This document shows, in pieces, positions 52,456 to 62,897 of a stretch of DNA of 64,000 bases (its first letter is position 1; each line of letters opens with the position of its first letter). The position numbers were made by a program, and so were the translations under genes. The DNA is taken from positions 378,880 through 442,879 of the forward strand of contig NZ_QUHC01000004.1 of assembly GCF_003479425.1 (NCBI RefSeq), read 5' to 3'. A model generated the notes under the pieces. That model was given only the letters and a program-made list of their open reading frames with translations. It was not told where the DNA came from and searched no databases. Source of the stretch: Odoribacter sp. AF15-53. GTDB taxonomy: Bacteria > Bacteroidota > Bacteroidia > Bacteroidales > Marinifilaceae.

Positions 52456-54549
52456 GTGAAAGAGGTATTGAGTTTTTCGTATGTAGAATTAATCGGTTTG
52501 TTTGAGCGGGAATTCCCGAATGTGTTACAAGGGGCAAGGGTTAGTCGTGACTGGAGGGAGTTTGAGCGATTTTTGAAGGAGTACGTACGGCACTCTTTAA
52601 CCGGTCATCCTTCCTCTTCGTTGATAAAGCGTTTTTTCAGGATATTCATGAATGAAGCCCGGTATATCCGGGATTTTTCCACGGGGGAGAAAATTCGCTA
52701 TGAGCCTATCAAATGGTTGTGGTTGGCTTTGAGAGGAAATGAAGGTGATATACATTCTGATTTTTTGATTGATTGGTATTATTTATTCAAAAAATATCAG
52801 GCAGGGCGGGAAGTTCTTCCGGATCGGAAAAAGTGCAAGGAGTGGGGAGAGCGGTGGAAATCCGGTATGGATGATGGGGTCATTCATGAACGTCAGGAAA
52901 ATAAAGAGCGAATATGTCGTTTGCTAATTTCTAAAATAGAGAAAAGAGATAAAATGAATACCCGCTATCGTTTTGACGCGGATATGAATGAAGGTCGCAA
53001 GGAGGAATTGATTCGAGAATGGTGGGGAGATTATAAATTTCATCTGGCTTTGGCGATTCGTGATCCGGATGAATTGAATATGTTCATGGGGAAAACCTTG
53101 TCGGCAGGGTTAATAGAACTTTTACACGAGGCGAAACAGAAAGGAATCCCGTTTTTCGTGACACCCTATTATCTTTCTTTATTGAGTGTTCGTCCGGGAG
53201 GATATGATGATTCCACGATCCGGAGTTACGTGATTTATTCGAGGGAGTTGGTAGAGCATTTCGGACAGATTCGGGCATGGGAGAAAGAAGATGTCGTAGA
53301 GCCGGGAAAACCGAATGCTGCCGGGTGGTTGTTGCCTAATGCTACGAATATTCATCGTCGTTACCCGGAAGTAGCTATTTTTATCCCGGATTCAATGGGG
53401 CGGGCTTGTGGGGGGCTGTGTGCTTTGTGCCAGCGGATGTATGATTTTCAAAAAGGACACCTTAATTTTAATCTGGAACGTTTGAAGCCGATAGAGGGGT
53501 GGGAGAGCAAGATGGAGCGTTTGATGATGTATTACGAGCACGATTCTCAATTGCGTGATATATTAATCACGGGGGGCGATGCGTTGATGAGTCAGAATCA
53601 AACGTTAGAGAAAATATTGGATGCGGTTTATCGTATGGCTGCGCGTAAACGTGAAGCTAATAAATATAGGGATAAAGGAGAAAAATATGCGGAGATTCAG
53701 CGGGTGAGACTAGGATCTCGTTTGTTGGCCTATTTACCTAGTCGTGTGAATGACGGGTTAATTGACGTGTTGAAAAGGTTCCGGGAAAAAGCCCGGCAAA
53801 TAGGTATTCAACAATTTTTTATCCAGACGCATTTCGAATCACCTTTGGAGGTGACGGAAGAGGTGATTGATGCTGTTCGGCGTTTGTTGGCTGCCGGATG
53901 GATCATCACGAATCAGTTGGTGTTTACCGTCGCCTCTTCTCGTCGGGGACACACGGCAAGATTGCGGGAAGTGTTGAATCGAGTCGGGATTCTAACCTAT
54001 TATACTTTTTCCGTGAAAGGGTTCGAGGAGAATTATGCATTGTTTGCCCCGAATAGTCGTTCCGAACAGGAGGTGAAAGAAGAAAAGGCATGCGGGCAAA
54101 TGTCCGCGGAATTGGAAACAGAGGTTCTGAGTTTATTTGAGCATCCCGAAAGAGTAACTTCCGAATTACCGGGGATACTTGATAGATATCATCAACCTTT
54201 TTTGGCCACGGACCGGAACGTGATGAATTTGCCGGGTATCGGGAAAAGTATGACTTTCGTGACAGTCGGTTTGACTAAACAAGGAAAGCGAATTTTGCGA
54301 TTTTCGTTGGATGTGGGGCGGCGACATAGTCCTTGGGTGGATCATGTAGGTGATATTTATATCGTGGAAAATAAATCCGTCGCGGCTTATTTGCGACAAT
54401 TGCAGGAATTGGGCGAGGATGTAGAGGACTATATTTCTTTGTGGGATTATTCCGAAGGGCGTACGGAATCGCGCTTTGCTCTTTTCGAGTATCCGAAGCA
54501 AAAAACAGGAATGACGGGAGATTATACTAATTTGAGTATTGATTCTTAA
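52456..54549 (+). CDS. KamA-family radical SAM protein (lysine 2,3-aminomutase-like)
   Basis: 697 aa, much longer than lysine 2,3-aminomutase (about 415). The radical SAM motif CGGLCALC is at residues 318-325, followed by RDILITGGDALMS (about 370) and the KamA-type HTARLREV and FSVKGFEENYALFAP parts. Residues 1-220 are an extra helical domain without known function. It starts at GTG 52456 preceded at very short spacing by AAGGAGG (52447-52452), a strong Shine-Dalgarno that is unusual in Bacteroidota. The substrate is not known; the PLP-binding lysine of true KamA is not evident to me. Confidence 0.82.
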   Translation: MKEVLSFSYVELIGLFEREFPNVLQGARVSRDWREFERFLKEYVRHSLTGHPSSSLIKRFFRIFMNEARYIRDFSTGEKIRYEPIKWLWLALRGNEGDIHSDFLIDWYYLFKKYQAGREVLPDRKKCKEWGERWKSGMDDGVIHERQENKERICRLLISKIEKRDKMNTRYRFDADMNEGRKEELIREWWGDYKFHLALAIRDPDELNMFMGKTLSAGLIELLHEAKQKGIPFFVTPYYLSLLSVRPGGYDDSTIRSYVIYSRELVEHFGQIRAWEKEDVVEPGKPNAAGWLLPNATNIHRRYPEVAIFIPDSMGRACGGLCALCQRMYDFQKGHLNFNLERLKPIEGWESKMERLMMYYEHDSQLRDILITGGDALMSQNQTLEKILDAVYRMAARKREANKYRDKGEKYAEIQRVRLGSRLLAYLPSRVNDGLIDVLKRFREKARQIGIQQFFIQTHFESPLEVTEEVIDAVRRLLAAGWIITNQLVFTVASSRRGHTARLREVLNRVGILTYYTFSVKGFEENYALFAPNSRSEQEVKEEKACGQMSAELETEVLSLFEHPERVTSELPGILDRYHQPFLATDRNVMNLPGIGKSMTFVTVGLTKQGKRILRFSLDVGRRHSPWVDHVGDIYIVENKSVAAYLRQLQELGEDVEDYISLWDYSEGRTESRFALFEYPKQKTGMTGDYTNLSIDS

Positions 54550-54609
54550 AAATAATTGCGTATTTGTAAATTTTGGCCTATCTTGGCTGTTGTGTTAAAA
54601 AATACGTTT

Positions 54610-56244
54610 ATGAAAAAGATCAATTTAGTCTCAATCGTAGTATTGTGTATTATTTTACTTGGCGGATGTGCCAGTGAACCTAATCAAGAGGTGAATATAA
54701 TTCCTCAACCTCAGCAAGTAACAATGGCGGACGGTGGTTTTACGCTGTCCCCGAAAACCGTAATTAACGTGATAAAGGGGGCGGATGATCTGACTCCAGC
54801 TTGTACGTTTATGAGTACGTTGGTTGAAAAATCTTTCGGTCAACCCCTGTCTGTCGTGAATGGAGAGATGAAGCGGGATGCGATTAATATAGCTGTTGAC
54901 CCGTCGATGAGAGCAGATGCTTATGATTTAACAGTAGGTAAAAAGGCCATTGATATCAAGGCCGGAAGTTCGAAAGCGGTATTTTATGCCATGCAGAGTT
55001 TACGGCAGATGATGCCCGTGGGAGTGGAGAAAGGGGAGAAAATGGATAAAATTCGTATCCAGAATGTACGGATTCAAGATGAACCCCGGTTGGCGTATCG
55101 CGGGACGATGTTGGATGTATGTCGTCATTTCTTCACGGTGGATGAGGTGAAGACTTTTATTGATATGCTGGCGTTGCATAAACTGAGCGTGTTCCATTGG
55201 CATTTGACGGATGATCAGGGATGGCGTATAGAGATTAAAAAGTACCCGAAGCTTACGGAAATAGGTAGTCAACGGAAACAGACGGTTATAGGTAAAAATA
55301 CCGGGAAGTATGATGGAACGCCTTATGGACCCTATTTTTTCACGCAAGAGGAGATCAAGGATGTTATTCAATACGCTGCCGATCGGTATATCACGATTAT
55401 TCCGGAGATAGAACTTCCCGGACATGCACTTGCGGCGTTGGCTTCTTATCCAGAGTTGGGTTGCACGGGTGGGCCTTACGAAGTTTGTCAGATGTGGGGA
55501 GTATTTCCCGAAGTATTCTGTCCCGGAAACGAGAAGACTTTTGAATTCTGGGAAGGAGTTTTGGAAGAGGTTGCAGAGTTGTTTCCCGGGGAGATTATTC
55601 ATATCGGGGGCGATGAATGTCCTAGAGATGCCTGGAAAAAATGTAAGAAATGTCAGGCTCGGATGAAAAAAGAGAAATTAAAAGAAGAGGGGGATTTACA
55701 AAATTACGTGGTTCACCGGATCGAGGAGTTTATGAAAACAAAAGGGAAGAGAATTCTCGGTTGGGACGAGATTCTGGAAGGTGATGTTTCCAAAACTGCG
55801 ATCGTGATGTCATGGAGAGGAAAGAAAGGTGGAATCGAGGGAGCGAAGAGAGGGAATGAGGTTGTGATGGTTCCGAATGATTATGCGTATTTTGATTATT
55901 ATCAAGCTAAACCGGTGGAGAATGAACCTTTCGGTATCGGAGGATACGTACCCGTGGAGAAAGTATATAGCCTGGACCCGACGGAGGGATTGACTCCTGA
56001 AGAAGGGGAGAAAATTATCGGGGTTCAAGCTAATTTATGGGCGGAATATATAACGACTTTCAGTCATGCCCAATATATGCTGTTGCCGCGAATGGCTGCA
56101 ATAGCCGAAGTCGGTTGGACCCCTGTGGCTAAAAAGGACTATGATAATTTTCTGAAGCGGGCAAAATTGATGACCCAACGTTACGAGGCTTTGGGGTATA
56201 ATTTTGCAAAGCATATTTTGCAAGAAGCGAAAACAAATGAATAA
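54610..56244 (+). CDS. Beta-N-acetylhexosaminidase, GH20 lipoprotein
   Basis: 544 aa from ATG 54610 (an upstream in-frame codon at 54556 would spoil the signal). Lipobox LGGC with Cys20. An N-terminal GH20b domain (to about 140) precedes the catalytic barrel with HWHLTDDQGWRIEIKKYP and the catalytic pair Asp335-Glu336 in HIGGDE. It removes terminal GlcNAc/GalNAc by substrate-assisted catalysis, probably on the periplasmic or outer surface. Overlaps the beta-mannosidase gene by 8 bp. Confidence 0.93.
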   Translation: MKKINLVSIVVLCIILLGGCASEPNQEVNIIPQPQQVTMADGGFTLSPKTVINVIKGADDLTPACTFMSTLVEKSFGQPLSVVNGEMKRDAINIAVDPSMRADAYDLTVGKKAIDIKAGSSKAVFYAMQSLRQMMPVGVEKGEKMDKIRIQNVRIQDEPRLAYRGTMLDVCRHFFTVDEVKTFIDMLALHKLSVFHWHLTDDQGWRIEIKKYPKLTEIGSQRKQTVIGKNTGKYDGTPYGPYFFTQEEIKDVIQYAADRYITIIPEIELPGHALAALASYPELGCTGGPYEVCQMWGVFPEVFCPGNEKTFEFWEGVLEEVAELFPGEIIHIGGDECPRDAWKKCKKCQARMKKEKLKEEGDLQNYVVHRIEEFMKTKGKRILGWDEILEGDVSKTAIVMSWRGKKGGIEGAKRGNEVVMVPNDYAYFDYYQAKPVENEPFGIGGYVPVEKVYSLDPTEGLTPEEGEKIIGVQANLWAEYITTFSHAQYMLLPRMAAIAEVGWTPVAKKDYDNFLKRAKLMTQRYEALGYNFAKHILQEAKTNE

Positions 56245-58831
56245 AATAATAGGGGCACTTTTTATAGGTTGTAGCATCTGGGGTATGCTCGGATGCTCGA
56301 CCGAAAAAAAGATTGAGCAAAAGACCGAGATTCGAACGGAATTGAGTTCCGGCTGGGAATTCAGTCAGCGGGATTCCGAGGTATGGCTTCCCGCGACTGT
56401 GCCGGGAACGGTTCATACCGATTTATTGGCGAATGGTAAAATCGAGGATCCGTTCTACCGGATGAACGAGTTACAGTTGCAATGGATCGATAAGAAGGAT
56501 TGGGAATATCGTACGTTTTTTTCTGTTGATAAAGAGTTTTTGGAAAAGAAAAATCAACGCCTTACTTTTCATGGACTGGATACTTACGCTGATGTTTATC
56601 TGAATGGTAAATCAATCGGTGTTACCGATAATATGTTTCGTACCTGGGTGTTTGACGTTTCGGGCCAATTGAAAGCGGATAGTAACGAATTGCGTGTTGT
56701 CTTTGCTTCTCCTACCAGAAGAGGATTAGAGGAAATGGAACGTTACGGGTTAAGATTACCGGCGGATAATGACCAGAGTGAGCGAGGCGGTATGGGGAAT
56801 AACCGGGTGAGCGTGTATACCCGTAAAGCGCCATATCACTATGGTTGGGACTGGGGTCCCCGTTTGGTGACGTCCGGAATCTGGCGTCCGGTTGTGCTAG
56901 AAGCGTGGAATAACGTGAAGGTGGAAGACGTGTTTATTCGTCAGCCTCAAGTTACACGGGAAGAAGCCCGATTGATCGCGGAGGTTTGTATAAATTCGGA
57001 TAAGCGGCAGAACGTGGAGGTTGAAGTCGCGAGTGAAGGAAAGGTGCTGGTTCGGGAGAGCAAGGAATTGAAGGTCGGGAAAAACGAAATATCTATACCT
57101 TATAGCATTTTGAATCCGCGTTTGTGGTGGACTAACGGGTTGGGGAAACAGGAGTTATATGATTTTACCGTGCGGGTCGTGGCTGAAGATGACGTGATCG
57201 TGGAGAAAGGGGTTACTACCGGGTTGCGATCTTTAAAGTTGGTACGAGAGAAAGATCAATGGGGCGAATCGTTTGGTTTTGAATTGAATGGTGTTCCCGT
57301 GTTTGCCAAAGGTGCCAACGCTATCCCGAATGACGTGTTTTTACCTCGGGTTACCCGGGATAAATACGAGAAAATGGTGGCGGATGCGGCGAATGCCAAT
57401 ATGAATATGATCAGGATATGGGGTGGAGGGATATACGAGGATGATGCATTTTTCGAATTTTGTGATAAATATGGGATTATGGTATGGCAGGATTTTATGT
57501 TTGCCTGCGCGATGTATCCCGGTAATCCCGAATTTTTGGATAATGTTCGGGAAGAAGCGATCGACAACGTGGTACGCTTGCGGAATCACCCCAGCATAGC
57601 TTTGTGGTGCGGGAATAATGAAAACGCTTTGGCTTGGCGACACGGGTCTCCCGGCGGGTGGGGATGGAAAAATCAGTTCACGAAAGCAGAACAAGATACT
57701 GTTTTTAAAGCGTATTACGAGGTCTTCCACGAGATACTTCCTGGCGTGGTGGAGCAGTACACGGATGGGGATGATTACTGGCCTTCTTCACCGATGGCAG
57801 GGCCGGAACCTACCCAACACGGGTTGGACGGGACGACCTCGGGCGATCAGCATTACTGGGGCGTTTGGCATGGGTTCCGTCCCTTGGAAAGTTTTGATGA
57901 GGTGACGACTCGTTTTTGTAGTGAGTACGGTTTCCAGTCATTCCCGGAGATGAGCACGATTGAAACTTACGCTTCACCGGAAGATTATGATATAGAATCG
58001 GAAGTCATGAAATCGCACCAGAGAAGCTATATCGGCAACGGGCGTATTTTGGATTACATGAAGATGTATTATCGTGTTCCCGATGATTTTGAACAGTTCA
58101 TCTATATGACACACGTGTTGCAGGGACTTTCGACCAAGATGGGAATAGAAGCTCATCGTCGGAATACGCCTTATTGCATGGGATCATTGATTTGGCAGAT
58201 AAATGATTGTTGGCCGGTTGCCAGTTGGTCCACGACGGATTATTATCACAAGTGGAAAGCGGCTCATTACGTGATGCGTGATTGTTTCAAGGAAGTGATC
58301 GTTGCACCGAAATGGAATGGCGATACGTTGGCGATTTATGGCGTGAATAATGGATTAGATTCGACTAGAGCGATGTTGAGCATAGAGGTCGTGAATTTTG
58401 CGGGAAGGCTTTGTCTTTCATATCATAAAGGGGTCAAGCTTGCCCCGAACACCTCTGCTGTTTTATTTCAATTGGAGAGGGATACGTTGCTTGCCGAAGC
58501 CTCTGCACGGAATACGATGGTCGTGGTGCGATTGCAAGATGGCTACGAGATATTGGATGAGAAGAATGTTTATTTCGAGTATCATAAAGATTTGGATTTG
58601 TCCGATCCCAGACTTTCTATCGAGGCTATCGAGGAGAAGGGTGAGAAATTTATCTTGGTTTCCACGGGTAGATTAGTATGTAACGTGATGTTTTATTTAC
58701 CGGGAGTACCCGCTTTTTTCTCCGATAATTATTGTGATATACTTCCGGGAAGGGAGTATAAAATTAAGGTCGATACGGATTTATCCCCGGCTGAGATAGA
58801 GAAGCGAATAAAGATTCGTTATGTACACTAG
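56237..58831 (+). CDS. Beta-mannosidase, GH2 lipoprotein
   Basis: 864 aa from ATG 56237, inside the end of the GH20 gene (ATGAATAA). Lipoprotein signal ending MLGC. GH2 layout: sugar-binding domain (W-rich, with YHYGWDWGPRLVTSGIWRPV near 197), immunoglobulin-like domain, catalytic barrel with acid/base Glu462 in WCGNNEN and nucleophile Glu563 in FCSEYGFQSFPE, typical of exo-beta-mannosidases. With GH20 it can take apart the GlcNAc and Man-beta-1,4-GlcNAc parts of N-glycan cores. Confidence 0.93.
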   Translation: MNKIIGALFIGCSIWGMLGCSTEKKIEQKTEIRTELSSGWEFSQRDSEVWLPATVPGTVHTDLLANGKIEDPFYRMNELQLQWIDKKDWEYRTFFSVDKEFLEKKNQRLTFHGLDTYADVYLNGKSIGVTDNMFRTWVFDVSGQLKADSNELRVVFASPTRRGLEEMERYGLRLPADNDQSERGGMGNNRVSVYTRKAPYHYGWDWGPRLVTSGIWRPVVLEAWNNVKVEDVFIRQPQVTREEARLIAEVCINSDKRQNVEVEVASEGKVLVRESKELKVGKNEISIPYSILNPRLWWTNGLGKQELYDFTVRVVAEDDVIVEKGVTTGLRSLKLVREKDQWGESFGFELNGVPVFAKGANAIPNDVFLPRVTRDKYEKMVADAANANMNMIRIWGGGIYEDDAFFEFCDKYGIMVWQDFMFACAMYPGNPEFLDNVREEAIDNVVRLRNHPSIALWCGNNENALAWRHGSPGGWGWKNQFTKAEQDTVFKAYYEVFHEILPGVVEQYTDGDDYWPSSPMAGPEPTQHGLDGTTSGDQHYWGVWHGFRPLESFDEVTTRFCSEYGFQSFPEMSTIETYASPEDYDIESEVMKSHQRSYIGNGRILDYMKMYYRVPDDFEQFIYMTHVLQGLSTKMGIEAHRRNTPYCMGSLIWQINDCWPVASWSTTDYYHKWKAAHYVMRDCFKEVIVAPKWNGDTLAIYGVNNGLDSTRAMLSIEVVNFAGRLCLSYHKGVKLAPNTSAVLFQLERDTLLAEASARNTMVVVRLQDGYEILDEKNVYFEYHKDLDLSDPRLSIEAIEEKGEKFILVSTGRLVCNVMFYLPGVPAFFSDNYCDILPGREYKIKVDTDLSPAEIEKRIKIRYVH

Positions 58832-59047
58832 GTCGCCTTGGCGAGTCACAAGTTCTTCCTCGTGCAGGAGGGAATGGAGGAGGGGGGAGCTGCCCCTTCT
58901 TCCATAACAGTAGATCTGTTTGTCCTATGGAATTTTGCGGGTTTTGTCACGAAATGTCATACATTACCCGTCATGAATCTTGTTCGTGAATCTCTATTTT
59001 TGTGTAAAAGGAATTCAGATAAGAGAGCGAGGGGGAAATACCCTTAA

Positions 59048-61882
59048 CTAAATACCTTCACCAAAGAATCCGGGAGGAGTTCCCCCTTCCGGGCGGTTTC
59101 TTCCTTCACTCTTTTTGCCGAGCGTGTTGAAGCGATATGAAATTGTCAGCATGTAGTAATTCCGGTTATTCGTACTGTATCGGGTTTGAGTGTAAAGGTC
59201 ATGAATGCTGTAATTTAACAGGTTCCTTTGGCGTAAAATGTCCATGGCTTTAAATCTTACCTGCAGTTGTTTTCTTTTCAAGAATTTCTTACCGATTTCC
59301 AGGTTTAAATTACTATTCGATTGATTGACGTTTCCTCCTTTTTTACTTAACGTGTAAGTGTAAGAGTAATCCCCGGCAAGTATGAATTCTTTCCAGAATA
59401 CCCACTTGGCATTTGCATTCACGGATTGCGTGAACGAATTGGAACCTCCTGTCGTCGTACTGGTAGAACTGGAATAAGAAGTTCGAGAGGAAATATTGTA
59501 ATCCAGATTCTCGGATATGTTACTGTTTATTCCGAGGTTGAAAGTCGCGTTGTGCGAATTCGTGAAATTCTTTATGTTATCGTAGATTGAAGGTGTATGC
59601 GAGTAACTGTACGATATTGATGGGTTTAGCCTTAACTTTAACGATTTGATACCGAATGAATAGTTTACGTTTGTTGAAATACTCCATTGGCCATTCAAGT
59701 TGACCGGCATGGTGAGGCGTGCCCCACGCAGAACTTCATACCCGTTAATGATCGTGTCATTGTTGATGAACTGGGTGGCTGACGCGATGTTATTGAAAGA
59801 ATTATTAAAGTTGACACTCGCATGTAAGAAGCTGAATTTTTCTTCGGATATAAGTGAACTGCTGAACGACATGGAAGCTGATTGAGAGAATGTTTTCTTC
59901 AAGTCAGGATTTCCTTTTGACACGCTTAACTGATCGCGAACGTCAAGAATGTCTTGTAGTTGATCGGCACTAGGGGAGGTCGTGTTTCCGCTATAATTGA
60001 GGTTCAGGTTACTTCTCTTGGATAGCGTGTAACTGAAATTCATCCGGGGAGAAAGATTCAGGTAATTATTTTTCACGACCGAGTCCGGAGAATTCAAGTA
60101 TTCATACCTGTTTTCTTCTTTGGATAGATTGATTGATCCCCCCACACCCAAGGAGATTTTCTCTTTGTAATATCCATAGTTAATACCGAGATTATTGGCC
60201 ATTCTCATGGTACTGGTTTTGTTGGTCAACGCGGTATCAATACCAATAAGTTCCGTGAAAAGAGCATCTTTGTATGACATGCTTTCTTTGTCCGATTCAT
60301 TTTTATTATAACTAAATGAATAGTTGAATGACAAACGAGCGCTTTCGGTTAAAGGTTCCGAGTATGATGCCGAGGCCGTGTAAGAATTTGAAACACTTTT
60401 CGTGGTGTTAATAAGGTTGCGTAGCGTGTCTTTTTTGTTGATGATGCTACTATCTTGTTGAATACTATTGCCTTTGTTGTCGTTCACGTTGAGATTCCCG
60501 TTTAAGGTAAACGTACGTCCCGTTTTTTGGAAGGCATGCATCCACGAGAAGTTCCCCCCGAACGAGTGGCTTTCGTTATGATTTTGATTTTTCGAGTTCG
60601 TGATATTCAAGGTGTCATTATCCTGAATACTGCTATTCATGTTTATAGATCGACTATCCGATTTGCTGAAAGAGAAAGAGGGGGTGAAGTAAAACCTGTT
60701 TTTCTCGTTCATGGAGTAATTGAATCGGGTGTTCACGTTGTGGTTTGAACTTTCTGACCACGAATGGCTTTCCGAATCGTATATTTTGCTTTGGTAGCTT
60801 TCTGAAGGAAAATATTCCTGTTTGCTGGAACTGGCAGAATAGGATTCGCTGCCGCTTCCGTTATAACTACCACCGATATCAGTACCCTTTTTGAACGTGT
60901 TGGAGAAGTCGGCCGAGAAGCTTTTTCCCCTGTTGTTTCCTCCTTTCCCGTGATATTGTGCGTTGGGTAGGTCGGAGCCTTGATTCGTGTTACGTAAACT
61001 TCCCCGTATGGAGAATTTTTGTTTTCGATTGAACGCGTTGGCCGAGGCGTCAAGGTTGTAATTATTGTCTTTAAACGAATCTTCTGGATCTTCTGATACC
61101 CCGTATCCTAAACCTGCTTTTCCGAATATTTTTAAAAGATTCGGGTTTTTAGTTTCTATATTCAAGGAACGAAATCTTTTCCCGTCATCATATCCCGAGA
61201 AATCGGCTTCTTCGCTCTTCCCGTCGAACATTTTAATTTTGGCGACAAGGTTTGCCGGAAGAGTTTGTAAGGCAGCCATGGGATTGCTAAGGAAGTATTC
61301 GGTACCATCGATATAAATCTTTTTCACTTCCTCGCCGTTGGCCATTAGTTTCCCATCAATAATTTGAAATCCGGGAAGCTTTTTTAATAGGTCTTCCAAT
61401 TCCGCGTCTTCAGGCACTTTTACGGCATTTGCATTGTATTCGGTCGTGTCCCCTTTTTGAATGATTAGCGGGGGTTTTGCCGTGATCACGACTTCTTCCA
61501 GCACTTCGGGAAGTAACCTGATGATCCCCACGTTGGTATCCGCCTTTACGAGATATCTTTGGGTCGTGGGATTGTACCCGACGAAAGAAGCCGTGATAAT
61601 GGTTTCTCCCGGGAGTAAATCTTTTAGCGTGAATTCTCCCATGGCGTTGGTTACCGTGGTTGGTTTCTTGTCGGCACCCACGTAAATGTGTGCTCCCGGT
61701 AATGTCTCGTCATCCGTTTCGCCGGCCACGACTCCTTTGAGAGTATATTTTGTCACTTTCTTCTCTTGTGATTGTACCGATTCTTTCCCGGTAGTATCTT
61801 TCTTTTGTATCTGAGCGGACAACATGGTTGGTGTTGCTAAAATGAATAAAAGAAGGATTATTTTATAAGTATGAAGCTGCAT
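59048..61882 (-). CDS. Outer membrane beta-barrel protein with carboxypeptidase-like N-terminal domain
   Basis: 944 aa. Signal peptide (cleavage after LSA, about residue 23), a CarboxypepD_reg-like domain (about 47-115, LKGVVAGETDDETLPGAHIYV...FVGYNP), a plug-like segment (about 130-235, LEDLLKKLPGFQI...GTEYFLSNP), then a long Ser/Asn-rich beta-barrel to the C-terminus (OMP_b-brl_3 type). The layout is a TonB-dependent-receptor relative without a SusD partner next to it. The ligand is unknown. A -7 box TATTTTTG (61912-61905, minus strand) precedes it; 58832-59047 after the GH2 gene holds only a TCGCC-tt-GGCGA foldback and no gene. Confidence 0.87.
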   Translation of the reverse strand: MQLHTYKIILLLFILATPTMLSAQIQKKDTTGKESVQSQEKKVTKYTLKGVVAGETDDETLPGAHIYVGADKKPTTVTNAMGEFTLKDLLPGETIITASFVGYNPTTQRYLVKADTNVGIIRLLPEVLEEVVITAKPPLIIQKGDTTEYNANAVKVPEDAELEDLLKKLPGFQIIDGKLMANGEEVKKIYIDGTEYFLSNPMAALQTLPANLVAKIKMFDGKSEEADFSGYDDGKRFRSLNIETKNPNLLKIFGKAGLGYGVSEDPEDSFKDNNYNLDASANAFNRKQKFSIRGSLRNTNQGSDLPNAQYHGKGGNNRGKSFSADFSNTFKKGTDIGGSYNGSGSESYSASSSKQEYFPSESYQSKIYDSESHSWSESSNHNVNTRFNYSMNEKNRFYFTPSFSFSKSDSRSINMNSSIQDNDTLNITNSKNQNHNESHSFGGNFSWMHAFQKTGRTFTLNGNLNVNDNKGNSIQQDSSIINKKDTLRNLINTTKSVSNSYTASASYSEPLTESARLSFNYSFSYNKNESDKESMSYKDALFTELIGIDTALTNKTSTMRMANNLGINYGYYKEKISLGVGGSINLSKEENRYEYLNSPDSVVKNNYLNLSPRMNFSYTLSKRSNLNLNYSGNTTSPSADQLQDILDVRDQLSVSKGNPDLKKTFSQSASMSFSSSLISEEKFSFLHASVNFNNSFNNIASATQFINNDTIINGYEVLRGARLTMPVNLNGQWSISTNVNYSFGIKSLKLRLNPSISYSYSHTPSIYDNIKNFTNSHNATFNLGINSNISENLDYNISSRTSYSSSTSTTTGGSNSFTQSVNANAKWVFWKEFILAGDYSYTYTLSKKGGNVNQSNSNLNLEIGKKFLKRKQLQVRFKAMDILRQRNLLNYSIHDLYTQTRYSTNNRNYYMLTISYRFNTLGKKSEGRNRPEGGTPPGFFGEGI

Positions 61883-61995
61883 ATAGTTGTTGTTGTGATT
61901 TAAACAAAAATAGACATATAATATGGACAGGCCATAATAAAAAAGAGGTTTATGATTTCTTTAAATACTCTTTTAACAAAATATTTAGAAGTCTG

Positions 61996-62568
61996 TTAGA
62001 AAGTGATACAAGCGTGGATTCCAGGGCGCTTTTGGATGACGGTGGGAGAGAGTGTAACGCGTGTTCGCCCGTAAGGTTTCGTGAAAATATAAGATCCCCC
62101 GATACCGATTGCCGCACCACATAGAATATCCCACCAATCGTGTTTGTCGCTATACACTCGTCCCCAGGCAACGTAACTGGACAGAAGATAAGCGGGGATT
62201 CCGTATTTCCAACCATACCGGCGTTGTAGAAAAGAAGCTCCCACAAAAGTTACGGTTGCATGTCCGGAAGGGAAAGCGTGATGATCACTTCCATCAGGGC
62301 GTTTTTTGCGGATGGTGTGCTTTAATATATAACTTGTGCCTACAGCGGTAACTGCCGAGAACACGAGTTGTTTGGTTCCTTGGTAGTCTTTTTTTAATAG
62401 AGTCGTGGCTAGACAGATGACTGGTGTCGCGTAGTATAAAACATCCCCGGAAGTTTCAATAGCCTTTTTTTGAGCGAAAACGTTCATGGTGGAGGCTAAG
62501 AATAGAAGTAAAAATGACGAGTGTAATGTAATATGTGGAAATTTTGTTGCCGCGACTCCTCTTTTCAT
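61996..62568 (-). CDS. PAP2-family membrane phosphatase
   Basis: 190 aa. The three phosphatase motifs are clear: KHTIRKKRP (about 83-91), PSGHATV (about 99-105) and RVYSDKHDWWD (about 134-144). A hydrophobic N-terminus (about 17-32) may be a signal or anchor. The family dephosphorylates undecaprenyl pyrophosphate, phosphatidate or lipid A; which one is open. It stands 114 bp upstream of the barrel-protein gene in the same direction. Confidence 0.9.
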   Translation of the reverse strand: MKRGVAATKFPHITLHSSFLLLFLASTMNVFAQKKAIETSGDVLYYATPVICLATTLLKKDYQGTKQLVFSAVTAVGTSYILKHTIRKKRPDGSDHHAFPSGHATVTFVGASFLQRRYGWKYGIPAYLLSSYVAWGRVYSDKHDWWDILCGAAIGIGGSYIFTKPYGRTRVTLSPTVIQKRPGIHACITF

Positions 62569-62666
62569 CTTATTGATTATTAAAATGTAGCCGCGAAGGT
62601 ATAAAAAATGTGTGATTAAAGGAGGAAAAAAAATGATTTATCATTTTCAAATTACAAAAATAGTTG

Positions 62667-62674
62667 TACATTTG
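62667..62674 (+). promoter_or_regulatory. tRNA-Thr promoter
   Basis: TACATTTG, a full -7 match, 12 bp ahead of the tRNA and followed by CACCCG as at the tRNA-Asp promoter. A TTTT stretch stands near the -33 position. Confidence 0.6.
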
Positions 62675-62685
62675 CACCCGTTATC

Positions 62686-62761
<76 letters not shown>

Positions 62762-62785
62762 CAGAAAATCAGTCAGTTAACTAAT

Positions 62786-62822
62786 AAAAGAGGCTATTTC
62801 AACACGGTATAGCCTCTTTTTT
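62786..62822 (+). terminator. Terminator after tRNA-Thr
   Basis: Perfect 12-bp stem AAAAGAGGCTAT / ATAGCCTCTTTT with an 11-nt loop and trailing Ts. Confidence 0.85.
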
Positions 62823-62897
62823 CGTTTAAAAAAGCAGGCTTTTTTGTACTTTTATGAGGCAATGTTTTACGATTGTTTTACGAAAAATCATTACAAA

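Noticed and set aside
58838..59047. 69-aa ORF between the GH2 and barrel-protein genes
   Set aside because: No ribosome site, no recognisable sequence, and it starts within a CTTGTAA-type foldback.
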